Source: an uncultured Eubacteriales bacterium
GTDB lineage: Bacteria > Bacillota > Clostridia > Saccharofermentanales > UBA5734
Direction of reading: 5' to 3'
NCBI GenBank assembly: GCA_903835065.1
Contig: CAILLO010000035.1
Span: 1 to 43,973 of the forward strand
Length of the DNA stretch: 43,973 nucleotides
Below, piece after piece: positions 32,338 through 40,125 of this stretch. The position numbers were made by a program, and so were the translations under genes. Each line of letters starts with the position of its first letter. Within the stretch, counting starts at the first letter, position 1. Below the pieces are notes generated by a model, which searched no databases, was not told the DNA's origin, and saw only the letters and a program-made list of their open reading frames with translations.

Positions 32338-33321
32338 TCAGCGCTGTCCCTTGTCGTAGGGCAGACCCGAGGCGCGAGGGGCCTGGGTCGTCTTGGAGAA
32401 GAACACGAGGGCGATCAGGGTCACGACGTACGGGAAGGCCTTGAGCGTCAGCGGTGCCCAGAAGGGGCTCTTGTCCACCAGGTTCGTGAAGAACGGGATG
32501 ACCTGGGAGACATTCGCGATCGTAGCGGCGAAGCCGAAGAAGAAGGTCGCCCCGAGGATACCGAGCGGCTTCCACTTGCCGAAGATCAGCGCGGCGAGGG
32601 CGAGGAAGCCGAGACCGGCCACGTTTCCGTTGAACTCGCCGGAGTAGGTGACGAGGATCGCCGCGCCGCCGAGGGCGGAGAAGGCGCCGGAGATCGCGAC
32701 GGCGATGTAGCGCGTGCGGTAGACGTTGATGCCCGCGGCGTCGGCGGCGTGCGGGTGTTCGCCGCAGGCGCGGAGCCGGAGCCCGAAGGCGGTCCGGTAC
32801 AGGATGAAGGCGAACACGACCAGGATGAGCAGGACCACCCACGTGGTCGCATAGGTGCTCTTGAAGAACAGGTCTCCCAGCACGGGAATCTGCGACAGCA
32901 CCGGAATGTCGGTGCGCGCGATGCCGTGGACGATCGTGATGTTGCCGCTGCCCGTGATCGTGCGGGCGATGTAGACGGTCACGGCGTAGGCGATCATGTT
33001 GATCGCGGTGCCGCTGATGACCTGGTTCGCGTTCAGCGTGACGCACGCGAAGGAGTGGAGCAGCGAGAAGACGGCGCCCGCGACGGTCGCGGCGAGCAGG
33101 CCGATCCATACGGCCAGGTCGCCGTTGGGGAGGACGGGCATCAGCAGCTTGATCGTGTAGGCGGAGACGAACGACCCGAAGACCATGAAGCCGTCGAGTC
33201 CGATGTTGACGACGCCGCTTCGCTCGCTGAACAGGCCGCCGAGCGACGTGATCAGCAGGGGGATGGTGAAGACGATCGCATACGGGAAGATCAGCCGGAT
33301 CAGGTCCCACACGCCCTGCAT
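32338..33321 (-). CDS. BMP-type ABC transporter permease (NupQ/YufQ-like)
   Basis: The 327-residue integral membrane protein belongs to the branched-chain/ribose-type permease family (BPD_transp_2). It shows the GLFSERSGVVNIGLDGFMV segment typical of the second permease of nucleoside importers, and a LRACGEHPHAADAAGINVYRTRY cytoplasmic loop that contacts the ATPase. In Bacillus subtilis the matching protein, NupQ, takes up guanosine. The ATG at 33321 overlaps the stop of the other permease (TGATG), with GGAGG 9 nt away; a GTG one codon upstream is the alternative. Confidence 0.92.
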   Translation of the reverse strand: MQGVWDLIRLIFPYAIVFTIPLLITSLGGLFSERSGVVNIGLDGFMVFGSFVSAYTIKLLMPVLPNGDLAVWIGLLAATVAGAVFSLLHSFACVTLNANQVISGTAINMIAYAVTVYIARTITGSGNITIVHGIARTDIPVLSQIPVLGDLFFKSTYATTWVVLLILVVFAFILYRTAFGLRLRACGEHPHAADAAGINVYRTRYIAVAISGAFSALGGAAILVTYSGEFNGNVAGLGFLALAALIFGKWKPLGILGATFFFGFAATIANVSQVIPFFTNLVDKSPFWAPLTLKAFPYVVTLIALVFFSKTTQAPRASGLPYDKGQR

Positions 33322-34454
33322 CACTCCTCGCCTCCCTTCTTCGTGGCTGCGAGGGCCTTGCTGGCCCGGCGCTTCCGCCAGGCGTCCAGGACGCGCTCGA
33401 TCAGGACGGCGGCCGCCGCGAAATAGATGACGGTCGCGATGATGGTGTCGGCGATTTCGGGCGGGATGCCCGTGACGGCGGTCATGAAGCCCTTGCCCGA
33501 CTGCAACATGCCGAAGAAGACCGCGGCGAACAGCACGCCGACCGGCGAGTTCGTCCCGAGCAGCGCAACGGCGATGCCGTCGAGACCCTGCGAGGGGAGG
33601 GAGCTCGTGTCGATCTGCATGTTCGAGGAATAGCCCGTCCAGTAGGTGGCGCCCGCGAGTCCGGCCAGCATGCCGGCGATCGTCATGGAGAGGATCACGC
33701 CGCGGTTGACCTTGATGCCGGCGTATTCGGCGGCGCTGCGGTTGAAGCCCACGGCCTTGAGCTCGTAGCCCAGGGTCGTCTTGTCGAGCACCAGCGCGAT
33801 GATCACGAGGGCGATCAGGGAGAGGAAGAGGCCGAGGTTGATGTAGGAACCGGGGAAGAGGGACGTCAGCCAGGGCGCCTTGAGCGAGGCGACCGCGTCG
33901 ATCGCCTTCGACTGGGTCTCCTGCTGCGGGTCGCGGAAGAAGGCGTAGACGCCGTACTTCACGGTCCAGAAGGCGATCCAGTTCAGCATGATCGTGGCGA
34001 CGACCTCGTTCACGTTGAAGCGGGCCTTGAGTACGCCGGCGATCAGCGCCCAGAGGCCGCCTGCGACGATCGAACCGAGCACGATGACCGCGAGCAGGAT
34101 GCCGCGCGGCAGCATGTGCTCGAAGGTCAGCGCGAGGCCGATCGCGGTCAGGCCGCCCATGAGCATCTGCCCGGCGGCGCCGATGTTGAACAGCCCGGTG
34201 CGGAAGGCGAAGGCGACGGAAAGTCCGGTGAGGATCAGGGGCGTGGAGGTCGCGAGGGTCTGGCCGATGTATTTGAGGTTCATCACGCCGCCCTTGAAGA
34301 GGTAGAAGTAGCCGACGAAAGGATTGCGGCCGATCGCCAGCATGAAGAAGGCGCCGGCGATCAGGCCGAGCAGGACGGCGAAGAGGGAGTTGACGTACTT
34401 TTTCGGAATCGTCCAGCGGCGGGTCCTGCCGGCAGGGTCGACCTTCGGTGTCAT
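33321..34454 (-). CDS. BMP-type ABC transporter permease (NupP/YufP-like)
   Basis: The 377-residue membrane protein is the first of two permeases in a nucleoside/BMP-type importer. The N-terminal basic tail leads into about ten helices; the GLSVAFAFRTGLFNIGAAGQMLMG segment and the cytoplasmic LKAVGFNRSAAEYAGIKVNR loop are typical of this family. The ATG at 34454 overlaps the ATPase stop (ATGA). All four genes of the system read in one direction with overlaps or short gaps, so coordinated synthesis is expected. Confidence 0.92.
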   Translation of the reverse strand: MTPKVDPAGRTRRWTIPKKYVNSLFAVLLGLIAGAFFMLAIGRNPFVGYFYLFKGGVMNLKYIGQTLATSTPLILTGLSVAFAFRTGLFNIGAAGQMLMGGLTAIGLALTFEHMLPRGILLAVIVLGSIVAGGLWALIAGVLKARFNVNEVVATIMLNWIAFWTVKYGVYAFFRDPQQETQSKAIDAVASLKAPWLTSLFPGSYINLGLFLSLIALVIIALVLDKTTLGYELKAVGFNRSAAEYAGIKVNRGVILSMTIAGMLAGLAGATYWTGYSSNMQIDTSSLPSQGLDGIAVALLGTNSPVGVLFAAVFFGMLQSGKGFMTAVTGIPPEIADTIIATVIYFAAAAVLIERVLDAWRKRRASKALAATKKGGEE

Positions 34455-35977
34455 GCGCTTTCCCCCTTCCGGATGCCGGTCATCATGAGTCCGACTTCGT
34501 TCTCGTCGGTCTCGTCCGCCTGGACGTCGCCGATCAGGGCGCCGTGGCTGACGACGACGATGCGGTCCGAGAGATTCAGGATCTCGTCGAGCTCGAGGGA
34601 GACGAGCAGGACGGCCTTGCCGCTGTCGCGCTGCTCCACGAGGCGCTTGTGTATATACTCGATCGCGCCGACGTCGAGGCCGCGCGTCGGCTGGACGGCG
34701 ACCAGGAGGTCAGGGTCGAGTTCGATCTCGCGGCCGACGATCGCCTTCTGCTGGTTGCCGCCCGACAGCGAGCGGGCCAGCGAATCGACACCTTCGCCCG
34801 CGCGGACGTCGAACGCCTCGACGATGCACTCGGCGTATTTCCGGATCTCGGGGAAGTCGAGCAGCCCGTGGTTCGAGAAGGGCTTCTGGTCATAGGTCTC
34901 GAGGATCATGTTCTCCTGGACCGTGTAGTCGAGGACGAGCCCGTGCTTGTGGCGGTCCTCCGGAATGTGCGCGATGCCTTCGCGGATGCGCTCCCGGACG
35001 CCCTGCTTCGTGATGTCGCGACCGCGGAGCCGGATCGTGCCGGATTCGACCGAGCGCATTCCGGTGACGGCCTCGACCAGCTCGGACTGTCCGTTGCCGT
35101 CGACGCCTGCGACGCCGACGATCTCGCCGGCCCGCACCTCGAGGCTGAAGTCCGTGAGGCCGAGGACCTTGCGGGCCGAGAGGACGTTCAGCCCCTCGAT
35201 CTTCAGGACGACGTCCCCGGGGACGGCGGGCTTCTTGTCGACCTTGAAGGACACCTCGCGGCCCACCATCATCTCGGCCATGCGGGCCTCGGTGGTGGAG
35301 GCCACGTCGACGGTGCCGATCACCCGCCCGCGACGGAGCACGGTGCAGCGGTCGGCGATCTCCTTGATCTCCCGCAGCTTGTGGGTGATCAGGATGATCG
35401 ATTTCCCCTCGTCGATCAGATTCCGCATGATCTTCATCAGTTCGTGGATCTCCTGCGGCGTGAGGACGGAAGTGGGCTCGTCGAAGATCAGCGCCTCGGC
35501 GTCGCGGTAGAGCATCTTGAGGATCTCGACGCGCTGCTGCATGCCGACCGAGATGTCCTCGATCTTCGCGTCGGGGTTCACGTTCAGCGCATAGCGCTCG
35601 GACAGGGCGCGAATCCTCCGGCTGGCGGACTTCTCGTCGACGACGAAGCCGAAGCGCTTCGACTCGCGGCCGAGGATGATGTTCTGCGTGACGGTGAAAT
35701 TGTGCACGAGCTTGAAATGCTGGTGCACCATGCCGATCCCGAGCTCGTTCGCGACGTTCGGGTCGGTGATCCGGACCTTCTTGCCCCGGATGAAGATCTC
35801 GCCCTGCTCCGGCTGGTAGAGCCCGAACAGGATGCTCATCAGCGTCGACTTCCCGGCGCCGTTCTCTCCGAGGAGCGCATGGACCTCTCCCTTGCGCAGT
35901 TCGATGCTCACGTTGTCGTTGGCGACGATCCCCGGGAACTCCTTCCGGATGTTCCGCATCTCGACGATGTTTTCCAT
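34451..35977 (-). CDS. nucleoside/BMP ABC transporter double ATPase (NupO/YufO-like)
   Basis: The 508-residue protein has two ABC domains in one chain. The first has a full Walker A (GENGAGKST) and Walker B (ALIFDEPTSVL). The second has GVDGNGQSEL, lacking the Walker A lysine as usual for the second half of RbsA/NupO-type proteins, with the SLSGGNQQK signature. This matches the importer ATPases for sugars and nucleosides. AAAGGGAG lies upstream of the ATG at 35977. A strong hairpin separates it from the binding-protein gene and may lower its expression relative to that gene. Confidence 0.94.
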   Translation of the reverse strand: MENIVEMRNIRKEFPGIVANDNVSIELRKGEVHALLGENGAGKSTLMSILFGLYQPEQGEIFIRGKKVRITDPNVANELGIGMVHQHFKLVHNFTVTQNIILGRESKRFGFVVDEKSASRRIRALSERYALNVNPDAKIEDISVGMQQRVEILKMLYRDAEALIFDEPTSVLTPQEIHELMKIMRNLIDEGKSIILITHKLREIKEIADRCTVLRRGRVIGTVDVASTTEARMAEMMVGREVSFKVDKKPAVPGDVVLKIEGLNVLSARKVLGLTDFSLEVRAGEIVGVAGVDGNGQSELVEAVTGMRSVESGTIRLRGRDITKQGVRERIREGIAHIPEDRHKHGLVLDYTVQENMILETYDQKPFSNHGLLDFPEIRKYAECIVEAFDVRAGEGVDSLARSLSGGNQQKAIVGREIELDPDLLVAVQPTRGLDVGAIEYIHKRLVEQRDSGKAVLLVSLELDEILNLSDRIVVVSHGALIGDVQADETDENEVGLMMTGIRKGESA

Positions 35978-35999
35978 ACGCCCACTCCCTTTCTGCGAG

Positions 36000-36025
36000 C
36001 AAGAGGACGGAGAACCGTCCTCTTG
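36000..36025 (-). promoter_or_regulatory. intercistronic hairpin between binding-protein and ATPase genes
   Basis: An 11-bp perfect stem (CAAGAGGACGG with its complement) and a four-base loop. There is no U-tract on the minus strand. Such hairpins can protect the upstream mRNA from exonucleases and give more binding protein than transporter. Confidence 0.6.
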
Positions 36026-36057
36026 CCGTAGATCGTTCTGCTATGCGGGACCTTGGA

Positions 36058-37134
36058 TCACTTGATCAGGTCGCCCTGCGTGGAGGCCACGGTGATCGTG
36101 CCGGCCTTGAGCTTAGCGAGCACGCCCGCGACCGCGGTGGTGGTGGCGGCGGACAGGTTCGGGTTGGTCGCCGGGATGCCGACGCCGTCGTTGGAGGCAT
36201 CGAAGGTCAGGGTCTGGCCACCCGGGAACTTGCCGTCCTTCTGGTCGATGATCATGTCGTAGGCGGCGGTCTTGATGCCCTTGAGGGCGGAAGTCAGGAC
36301 AATCGACTTGTTGTTGGTCGTGTCGTAGATGCCATCGGCGAACTGGTCGACGTCGACGCCGATGATCCAGGCGGTCTTGCCCTGGGTCGCGCGGGTCTTG
36401 GCCTCGTTGATCGCACCGACGCCGACGCCGCCGGCGGCGCAGAAGATCGCGGTGACGCCCTTGTCGAACATGGTGGCGGCGAGCTGCTGGCCACCGGCCA
36501 CGTCAGAGAAGGTTCCCTGGTAGATCACGTTCTCGGCCTTGATCGTGATGGTGGTGCCGAGGTTGGCGTTGGCATAGGCCACGCCCTGTTGGAAGCCCCA
36601 GTTGTAGCGCTGGACGGCAGGAATCTCCATGCCGCCGATGAATCCGAATTCACCGGTCTTGAGTTCGACGGCCGACGCAACGCCGGCGAGGAAGCCCGAC
36701 TGGTGCTCGGCGAAGAAGATCGCGACGGTGTTGGTCGCGACGACGGCATTGCCGTCGGCGTCCGTGGGCTGGGCGTCGATCAGGACGAACTTCGCGTCCT
36801 TGTACTGGGTCTGGGCCTTGTAGATCGCGGAGGAGAACTTGTAGCCGGGGCAGACGATGAACTTGAAGCCCGCGTCGTACAGGTTGCCGATCGAGGCCAG
36901 ATAGTCCGCTTCGGTCGTTCCGGCCGGCTTCAGATAGTTCTTGTCGATCTTGAGTTCGGTCGCGGCCTGGACTACGCCTTCCCAAGTGCCCTGGTTGAAG
37001 GACTTGTCGTCGATCGTGCCGGAGTCCGTGACCATGCCGACCTTGAAATTGGCGGATGTCCCGGAGCAGGCGACGAGCGTGGAGACCGAGACGAGTAAAA
37101 TCAGAAGGGTCAGAAGCGTTCTGCGTAGGGTCAT
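36058..37134 (-). CDS. BMP family (PnrA/Med-like) substrate-binding lipoprotein
   Basis: The 358-residue lipoprotein begins with a signal peptide and lipobox LVAC (lipid Cys at residue 23). The mature part matches the Bmp/Med family, with KVGMVTDSGTIDDKSFNQGTWEGV near its start, FIVCPGYKF, EHQSGFLAGVAS and GEFGFIGGMEIPAVQRYNWGFQQGV. Characterised members (PnrA, BmpA, NupN) bind purine nucleosides. AGGAGG precedes the ATG at 37134. It heads the importer operon, preceded by a promoter, a palindromic operator-like site and a 5' hairpin. Confidence 0.94.
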   Translation of the reverse strand: MTLRRTLLTLLILLVSVSTLVACSGTSANFKVGMVTDSGTIDDKSFNQGTWEGVVQAATELKIDKNYLKPAGTTEADYLASIGNLYDAGFKFIVCPGYKFSSAIYKAQTQYKDAKFVLIDAQPTDADGNAVVATNTVAIFFAEHQSGFLAGVASAVELKTGEFGFIGGMEIPAVQRYNWGFQQGVAYANANLGTTITIKAENVIYQGTFSDVAGGQQLAATMFDKGVTAIFCAAGGVGVGAINEAKTRATQGKTAWIIGVDVDQFADGIYDTTNNKSIVLTSALKGIKTAAYDMIIDQKDGKFPGGQTLTFDASNDGVGIPATNPNLSAATTTAVAGVLAKLKAGTITVASTQGDLIK

Positions 37135-37153
37135 GCTGTTTCCTCCTTTGAAT

Positions 37154-37174
37154 TTCCGGTCTTGAAGGCCGGAA
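37154..37174 (-). promoter_or_regulatory. 5'-UTR hairpin just upstream of the BMP lipoprotein ribosome binding site
   Basis: TTCCGG and CCGGAA form a 6-bp stem around a nine-base loop that ends about 6 nt before AGGAGG. It could tune translation start. I found no purine riboswitch consensus here. Confidence 0.4.
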
Positions 37175-37188
37175 GGTTCACCAGCCCC

Positions 37189-37217
37189 ATTCTAATCTTG
37201 CAGGAAACGTTTGTGAA
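37189..37217 (-). promoter_or_regulatory. promoter of the BMP importer operon with a central palindrome
   Basis: On the minus strand TTCACA (37217-37212) and TAGAAT (37194-37189) are 17 bp apart. The palindrome AAACGTTT (37205-37212) lies beside the -35 within the spacer. A central CG in an AT-rich palindrome is typical of LacI/CcpA-type operators, though the outer bases do not match the full cre consensus. Confidence 0.6.
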
Positions 37218-37310
37218 GCCTACTGAAGAAAGTCTTTTGGGCTATCCGTAGATTGTGCACATTGTTTGAAAATCAAAAGGAAATTCCACCTCCGCGATAT
37301 TCTTCCATGG

Positions 37311-37338
37311 GCGGACAGTGGTCCGCGTGAGGTATACT
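37311..37338 (+). promoter_or_regulatory. inverted repeat and -10 element before the Smr gene
   Basis: GCGGAC-AGTG-GTCCGC (37311-37326) lies where a -35 would be, and TATACT (37333-37338) is only 6 nt before the Smr ATG. Transcription from it would start at or near the start codon, so the mRNA may be leaderless. The inverted repeat could be an operator. Confidence 0.4.
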
Positions 37339-37344
37339 CTTCGC

Positions 37345-37701
37345 ATGATCCCTGCATCCGCTCGTCCCTATGAAGTGAATCTCGAGGCCGGCCGCCCGAC
37401 GTCGGAGGAGGCCCTGCGCCGTCTTCGTGGCGGCATCGCGACCTGCCGCAATTCGGGCGTGAAATACATGCGGGTCATCCACGGGTATGGCTCGTCCGGC
37501 ACCGGTGGCTCGATCCGCACCGCGGCCCGGGCCTACCTCGCCGACCTGCGCCGCCAGGGACGGCTCCGCGGCTTCGTTCCCGGGGAACGCTTCGGGTCCT
37601 CCGACGCCGACTCGATCGCCCTTGCCGCGGCCCACCCCTCTCTCAAGGGCTTTTCGGACTGGAACGCCGGCAATCCCGGCATCAGCCTGCTCGTCATCTA
37701 G
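37345..37701 (+). CDS. stand-alone Smr-domain protein
   Basis: The 118-residue protein has an Smr domain: [17 protein letters not shown] at the start, then [25 protein letters not shown], in which the HGxG loop is the conserved core. The domain is the MutS2 C-terminal module, a nicking endonuclease or ribosome-collision sensor, and here it stands alone. The more usual LDLHG start is replaced by VNLEAG, so the nuclease residue Asp is absent. The ATG at 37345 has only GAGG at 12 nt. It is divergent from the BMP importer and upstream of pstB. Confidence 0.8.
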   Translation: MIPASARPYEVNLEAGRPTSEEALRRLRGGIATCRNSGVKYMRVIHGYGSSGTGGSIRTAARAYLADLRRQGRLRGFVPGERFGSSDADSIALAAAHPSLKGFSDWNAGNPGISLLVI

Positions 37702-37710
37702 CAGGGGAAT

Positions 37711-37775
37711 TTACTTCGATTTTACGGCTCCGGAGCCACGCAGCCGCCTGTCGCGAAGCGGCCGGGTGCTATACT
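37711..37775 (+). promoter_or_regulatory. candidate Pho box and promoter of pstB-phoU-phoB-phoR
   Basis: TTAC at 37711-37714 and 37722-37725 form a direct repeat with an 11-bp period, the same arrangement as upstream of pstS. TATACT at 37770-37775, preceded by TGC, is an extended -10. A GGCTCC/GGAGCC palindrome lies between them at 37726-37737. Confidence 0.5.
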
Positions 37776-37835
37776 CGGGGCAGGAAGCCGACCCTCGGAG
37801 TCGAACCGGACCGGGCTTCGGAAGGAAAGAACGGA

Positions 37836-38660
37836 ATGAGACTGGACATGGAGACCGGAATGGACCGGACCGCGACGGATCCCGGAACCGGGACGGATCC
37901 CGGAACCGGGAGGATCGTCGTCCGGACGGACGGGCTCGACCTGCACTACGGGAAGCTGCACGCACTTAAGAACATCACCGTCGGAATCCCGGCCAACCGC
38001 ATCAACGCGCTGATCGGACCTTCGGGCTGCGGCAAGTCCACCTTCCTCAAGACCCTCAACCGGATGAACGACCTGGTGCCGGACTGCCGCGTCGAAGGCC
38101 GCGTCTACGTCGACGAGGTCGACATCTACGGGGACATCGACGTGGTGGACCTCCGCCGTCGCGTCGGGATGGTCTTCCAGAAACCGAACCCGTTCCCGAT
38201 GTCGATCTACGACAACGTCGCCTACGGACCCAGAACGCACGGATCGAAGGGCAAGGACCTCCTGGACGGGATCGTCGAGACGAGCCTCCGCCGCACCGCG
38301 CTCTGGGACGAGGTGAAGGACCGGCTGCGCACCAGCGCGCTGGGTCTCTCCGGCGGCCAGCAACAGCGCCTCTGCATCGCGCGCACGATCGCCGTGGGGC
38401 CTGAGGTCATCCTGATGGACGAGCCGACGTCCGCGCTGGACCCCCAGTCGACGCTGAAGATCGAGGACCTGATGACCGAACTCAAGAAGAACTACACGAT
38501 CGTGGTCGTCACCCACAACATGCAGCAGGCGGCGCGGATCAGCGACAACACCGCTTTCTTCCTCCTCGGCGAGGTCGTCGAGAACGGCCCGACCGGCAGG
38601 ATCTTCAACCAGCCGGCCGACCGGCGCACCGAAGACTACATCACCGGACGGTTCAGCTGA
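37836..38660 (+). CDS. pstB: phosphate ABC transporter ATP-binding protein PstB
   Basis: PstB is the ATPase of the Pst importer and the partner of PstC/PstA encoded at 4883-6702. The 274-residue protein shows Walker [10 protein letters not shown], the [18 protein letters not shown]-loop segment typical of PstB, the [13 protein letters not shown] signature and Walker [14 protein letters not shown]. Before the conserved core it has about 25 extra residues containing TDPGTG twice, from an exact 18-bp tandem repeat. GGAAGGAAAG lies upstream of the ATG at 37836; an internal ATG at 37848 or 37860 could also be used. It is followed by phoU after 22 nt. Confidence 0.95.
   Translation: MRLDMETGMDRTATDPGTGTDPGTGRIVVRTDGLDLHYGKLHALKNITVGIPANRINALIGPSGCGKSTFLKTLNRMNDLVPDCRVEGRVYVDEVDIYGDIDVVDLRRRVGMVFQKPNPFPMSIYDNVAYGPRTHGSKGKDLLDGIVETSLRRTALWDEVKDRLRTSALGLSGGQQQRLCIARTIAVGPEVILMDEPTSALDPQSTLKIEDLMTELKKNYTIVVVTHNMQQAARISDNTAFFLLGEVVENGPTGRIFNQPADRRTEDYITGRFS
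37875..37910 (+). repeat. exact 18-bp tandem duplication in the pstB N-terminus
   Basis: Two identical 18-bp units, each beginning ACGGATCCCGG, follow each other directly and encode TDPGTG twice. The in-frame unit can expand or contract without breaking the gene. Confidence 0.9.
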
Positions 38661-38682
38661 TCCGGCGGAAGGAGAACCAGAG

Positions 38683-39339
38683 ATGTCGACCCGACAGGTG
38701 TTCCTCAAGGACCTGACCGTCCTGCACGCGGAGATCGTGCGCATGGGGGCGCTCGTGGAGGCCTCGATCGGAAACGCCGTGGACGCGCTGGAGCGGCTGG
38801 ACCCGGACCTGGCCCGCAGGATCGCCTCGGCCGACGACGAGATCGACGAGATGGAGCACGCCATCGAGCGCCGCTGTCTCGAGATCATCGCGCTGCAGCA
38901 GCCCGTGGCCCGCGACCTGCGCGACGTCGCCTCGGCGCTCAAGCTCGTGACCGACCTCGAACGCATCGCGGACCACGCCTCCGATATCTCGGAGAAGATC
39001 GTCGTCCTTTCGTCGATGAAGAGGATCGTGCTGCCCCACCCGGTCGTGACCATGGCGAACCTCGCGAAGCAGATGGTCCGCGGCGCCCTGGACTCCTACG
39101 TCGGGCGCGACGCCGTGCGCGCGGCGGACGTCGCCCGGTCGGACGACCGCGTCGACGAGCTCTACGAGCGGATCAAGGCCGACCTCGTCCACCTCATGTC
39201 CGTCGACACGGAGAATATCGCGGCGCTCGTGGAGCTCCTCTTCATCTGCAAGTACTTCGAGCGGATCGCGGACCACGCGACGAACGTCGCCGAATGGGTC
39301 GTCTTCCTCGTCGACGGGGACCATCGGAACCTGAACTGA
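38683..39339 (+). CDS. phoU: phosphate signalling complex protein PhoU
   Basis: PhoU links the Pst transporter to PhoR and keeps the Pho response off when phosphate is sufficient. The 218-residue protein is two three-helix bundles with the repeated metal-binding motif: LERIADHASDISE in the first half and FERIADHATNVAEWV in the second, typical of PhoU (E/D-R-I-A-D-H). The ATG at 38683 has GGAAGGAG upstream. It lies between pstB and phoB, with 19 nt to phoB. Confidence 0.96.
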   Translation: MSTRQVFLKDLTVLHAEIVRMGALVEASIGNAVDALERLDPDLARRIASADDEIDEMEHAIERRCLEIIALQQPVARDLRDVASALKLVTDLERIADHASDISEKIVVLSSMKRIVLPHPVVTMANLAKQMVRGALDSYVGRDAVRAADVARSDDRVDELYERIKADLVHLMSVDTENIAALVELLFICKYFERIADHATNVAEWVVFLVDGDHRNLN

Positions 39340-39358
39340 AGGAGGCCGGACGAACGCA

Positions 39359-40105
39359 ATGCCGAGGATCGCGCTGGTCGAGGACGACGCTTCGATTTCC
39401 GAACTGGTCCGGTACAACCTCCAGCAGGACGGATTCGACGTGGACGTCCACCCGGACGGCGAGTCGCTCCTGTCCGTCCTCGCCGGGGTCCCGACGCCGC
39501 CCTTCGACCTCTTCCTGCTCGACGTCATGCTCCCGGGCATCGACGGCTTCGACGTCCTCGAAGGCCTTCGCGGCAGTCCGCGGACGGCAGGGACGCCCGT
39601 CCTGATGCTGACCGCGCGGGGCTCGGAGTCGGACAAGGTGCGCGGCCTCGAGTCCGGGGCCGACGACTACCTGGTCAAGCCGTTCGGCATCCGCGAGCTC
39701 CTCGCCCGCGTCCACGCGCTGCTCCGCCGCGGCGCGTCCTCCGCCGCCCAGGAATCCCTCCTCTCGTCCGCCTCGGCAGGATCCGAACCGTCCGGCATCC
39801 TCCACGGGTACGGCGGCGTCGGGATCGACGACGCGCGCCACCGCGTCTTCCGGAACCACGTCGAAGTGGTCCTCACGCACAGGGAATACGAGCTGCTGCT
39901 CCACCTGCTCCGGAACTCGGGCATCGCCTTCTCCCGCGACGACCTGCTCCGCCGCGTGTGGGGCTTCGACTTCGCCGGCGAGACCCGCACCGTCGACGTG
40001 CACGTCCGGCAGCTGCGGCTGAAGCTGGCGGACACCGACCCGTCCGACCCCCTGATCGAGACCGTCCGGGGCCGCGGCTACCGGTATCGCGAGACCCGTT
40101 CCTGA
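39359..40105 (+). CDS. phoB: phosphate response regulator, OmpR family (PhoB/PhoP)
   Basis: The 248-residue regulator has a receiver domain (~1-122) with acidic pocket Glu8-Asp9-Asp10, phospho-acceptor Asp55 (LLDVMLPG) and Lys in YLVKPFG, followed by a linker of about 20 residues and a winged-helix DNA-binding domain (~150-245) with LTHREYELLLHLLRNSG, RTVDVHVRQLRLKL and RGRGYRY. It is encoded between phoU and phoR, which assigns it to phosphate control. TTAC-repeat sites upstream of both pst operons are its likely targets. GAAGGAGG precedes the ATG. Confidence 0.95.
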   Translation: MPRIALVEDDASISELVRYNLQQDGFDVDVHPDGESLLSVLAGVPTPPFDLFLLDVMLPGIDGFDVLEGLRGSPRTAGTPVLMLTARGSESDKVRGLESGADDYLVKPFGIRELLARVHALLRRGASSAAQESLLSSASAGSEPSGILHGYGGVGIDDARHRVFRNHVEVVLTHREYELLLHLLRNSGIAFSRDDLLRRVWGFDFAGETRTVDVHVRQLRLKLADTDPSDPLIETVRGRGYRYRETRS

Positions 40106-40125
40106 AGGGCCCATAGGAGGCGGAC

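Noticed and set aside
34448-36031. Plus-strand open frame of 527 codons opposite the NupO-like ATPase
   Set aside because: Shadow of a clear double ABC ATPase with conserved motifs on the minus strand.
37135-37340. Purine riboswitch upstream of the BMP nucleoside importer
   Set aside because: The conserved purine aptamer core segments were not found; only a small hairpin and a DNA palindrome are visible.
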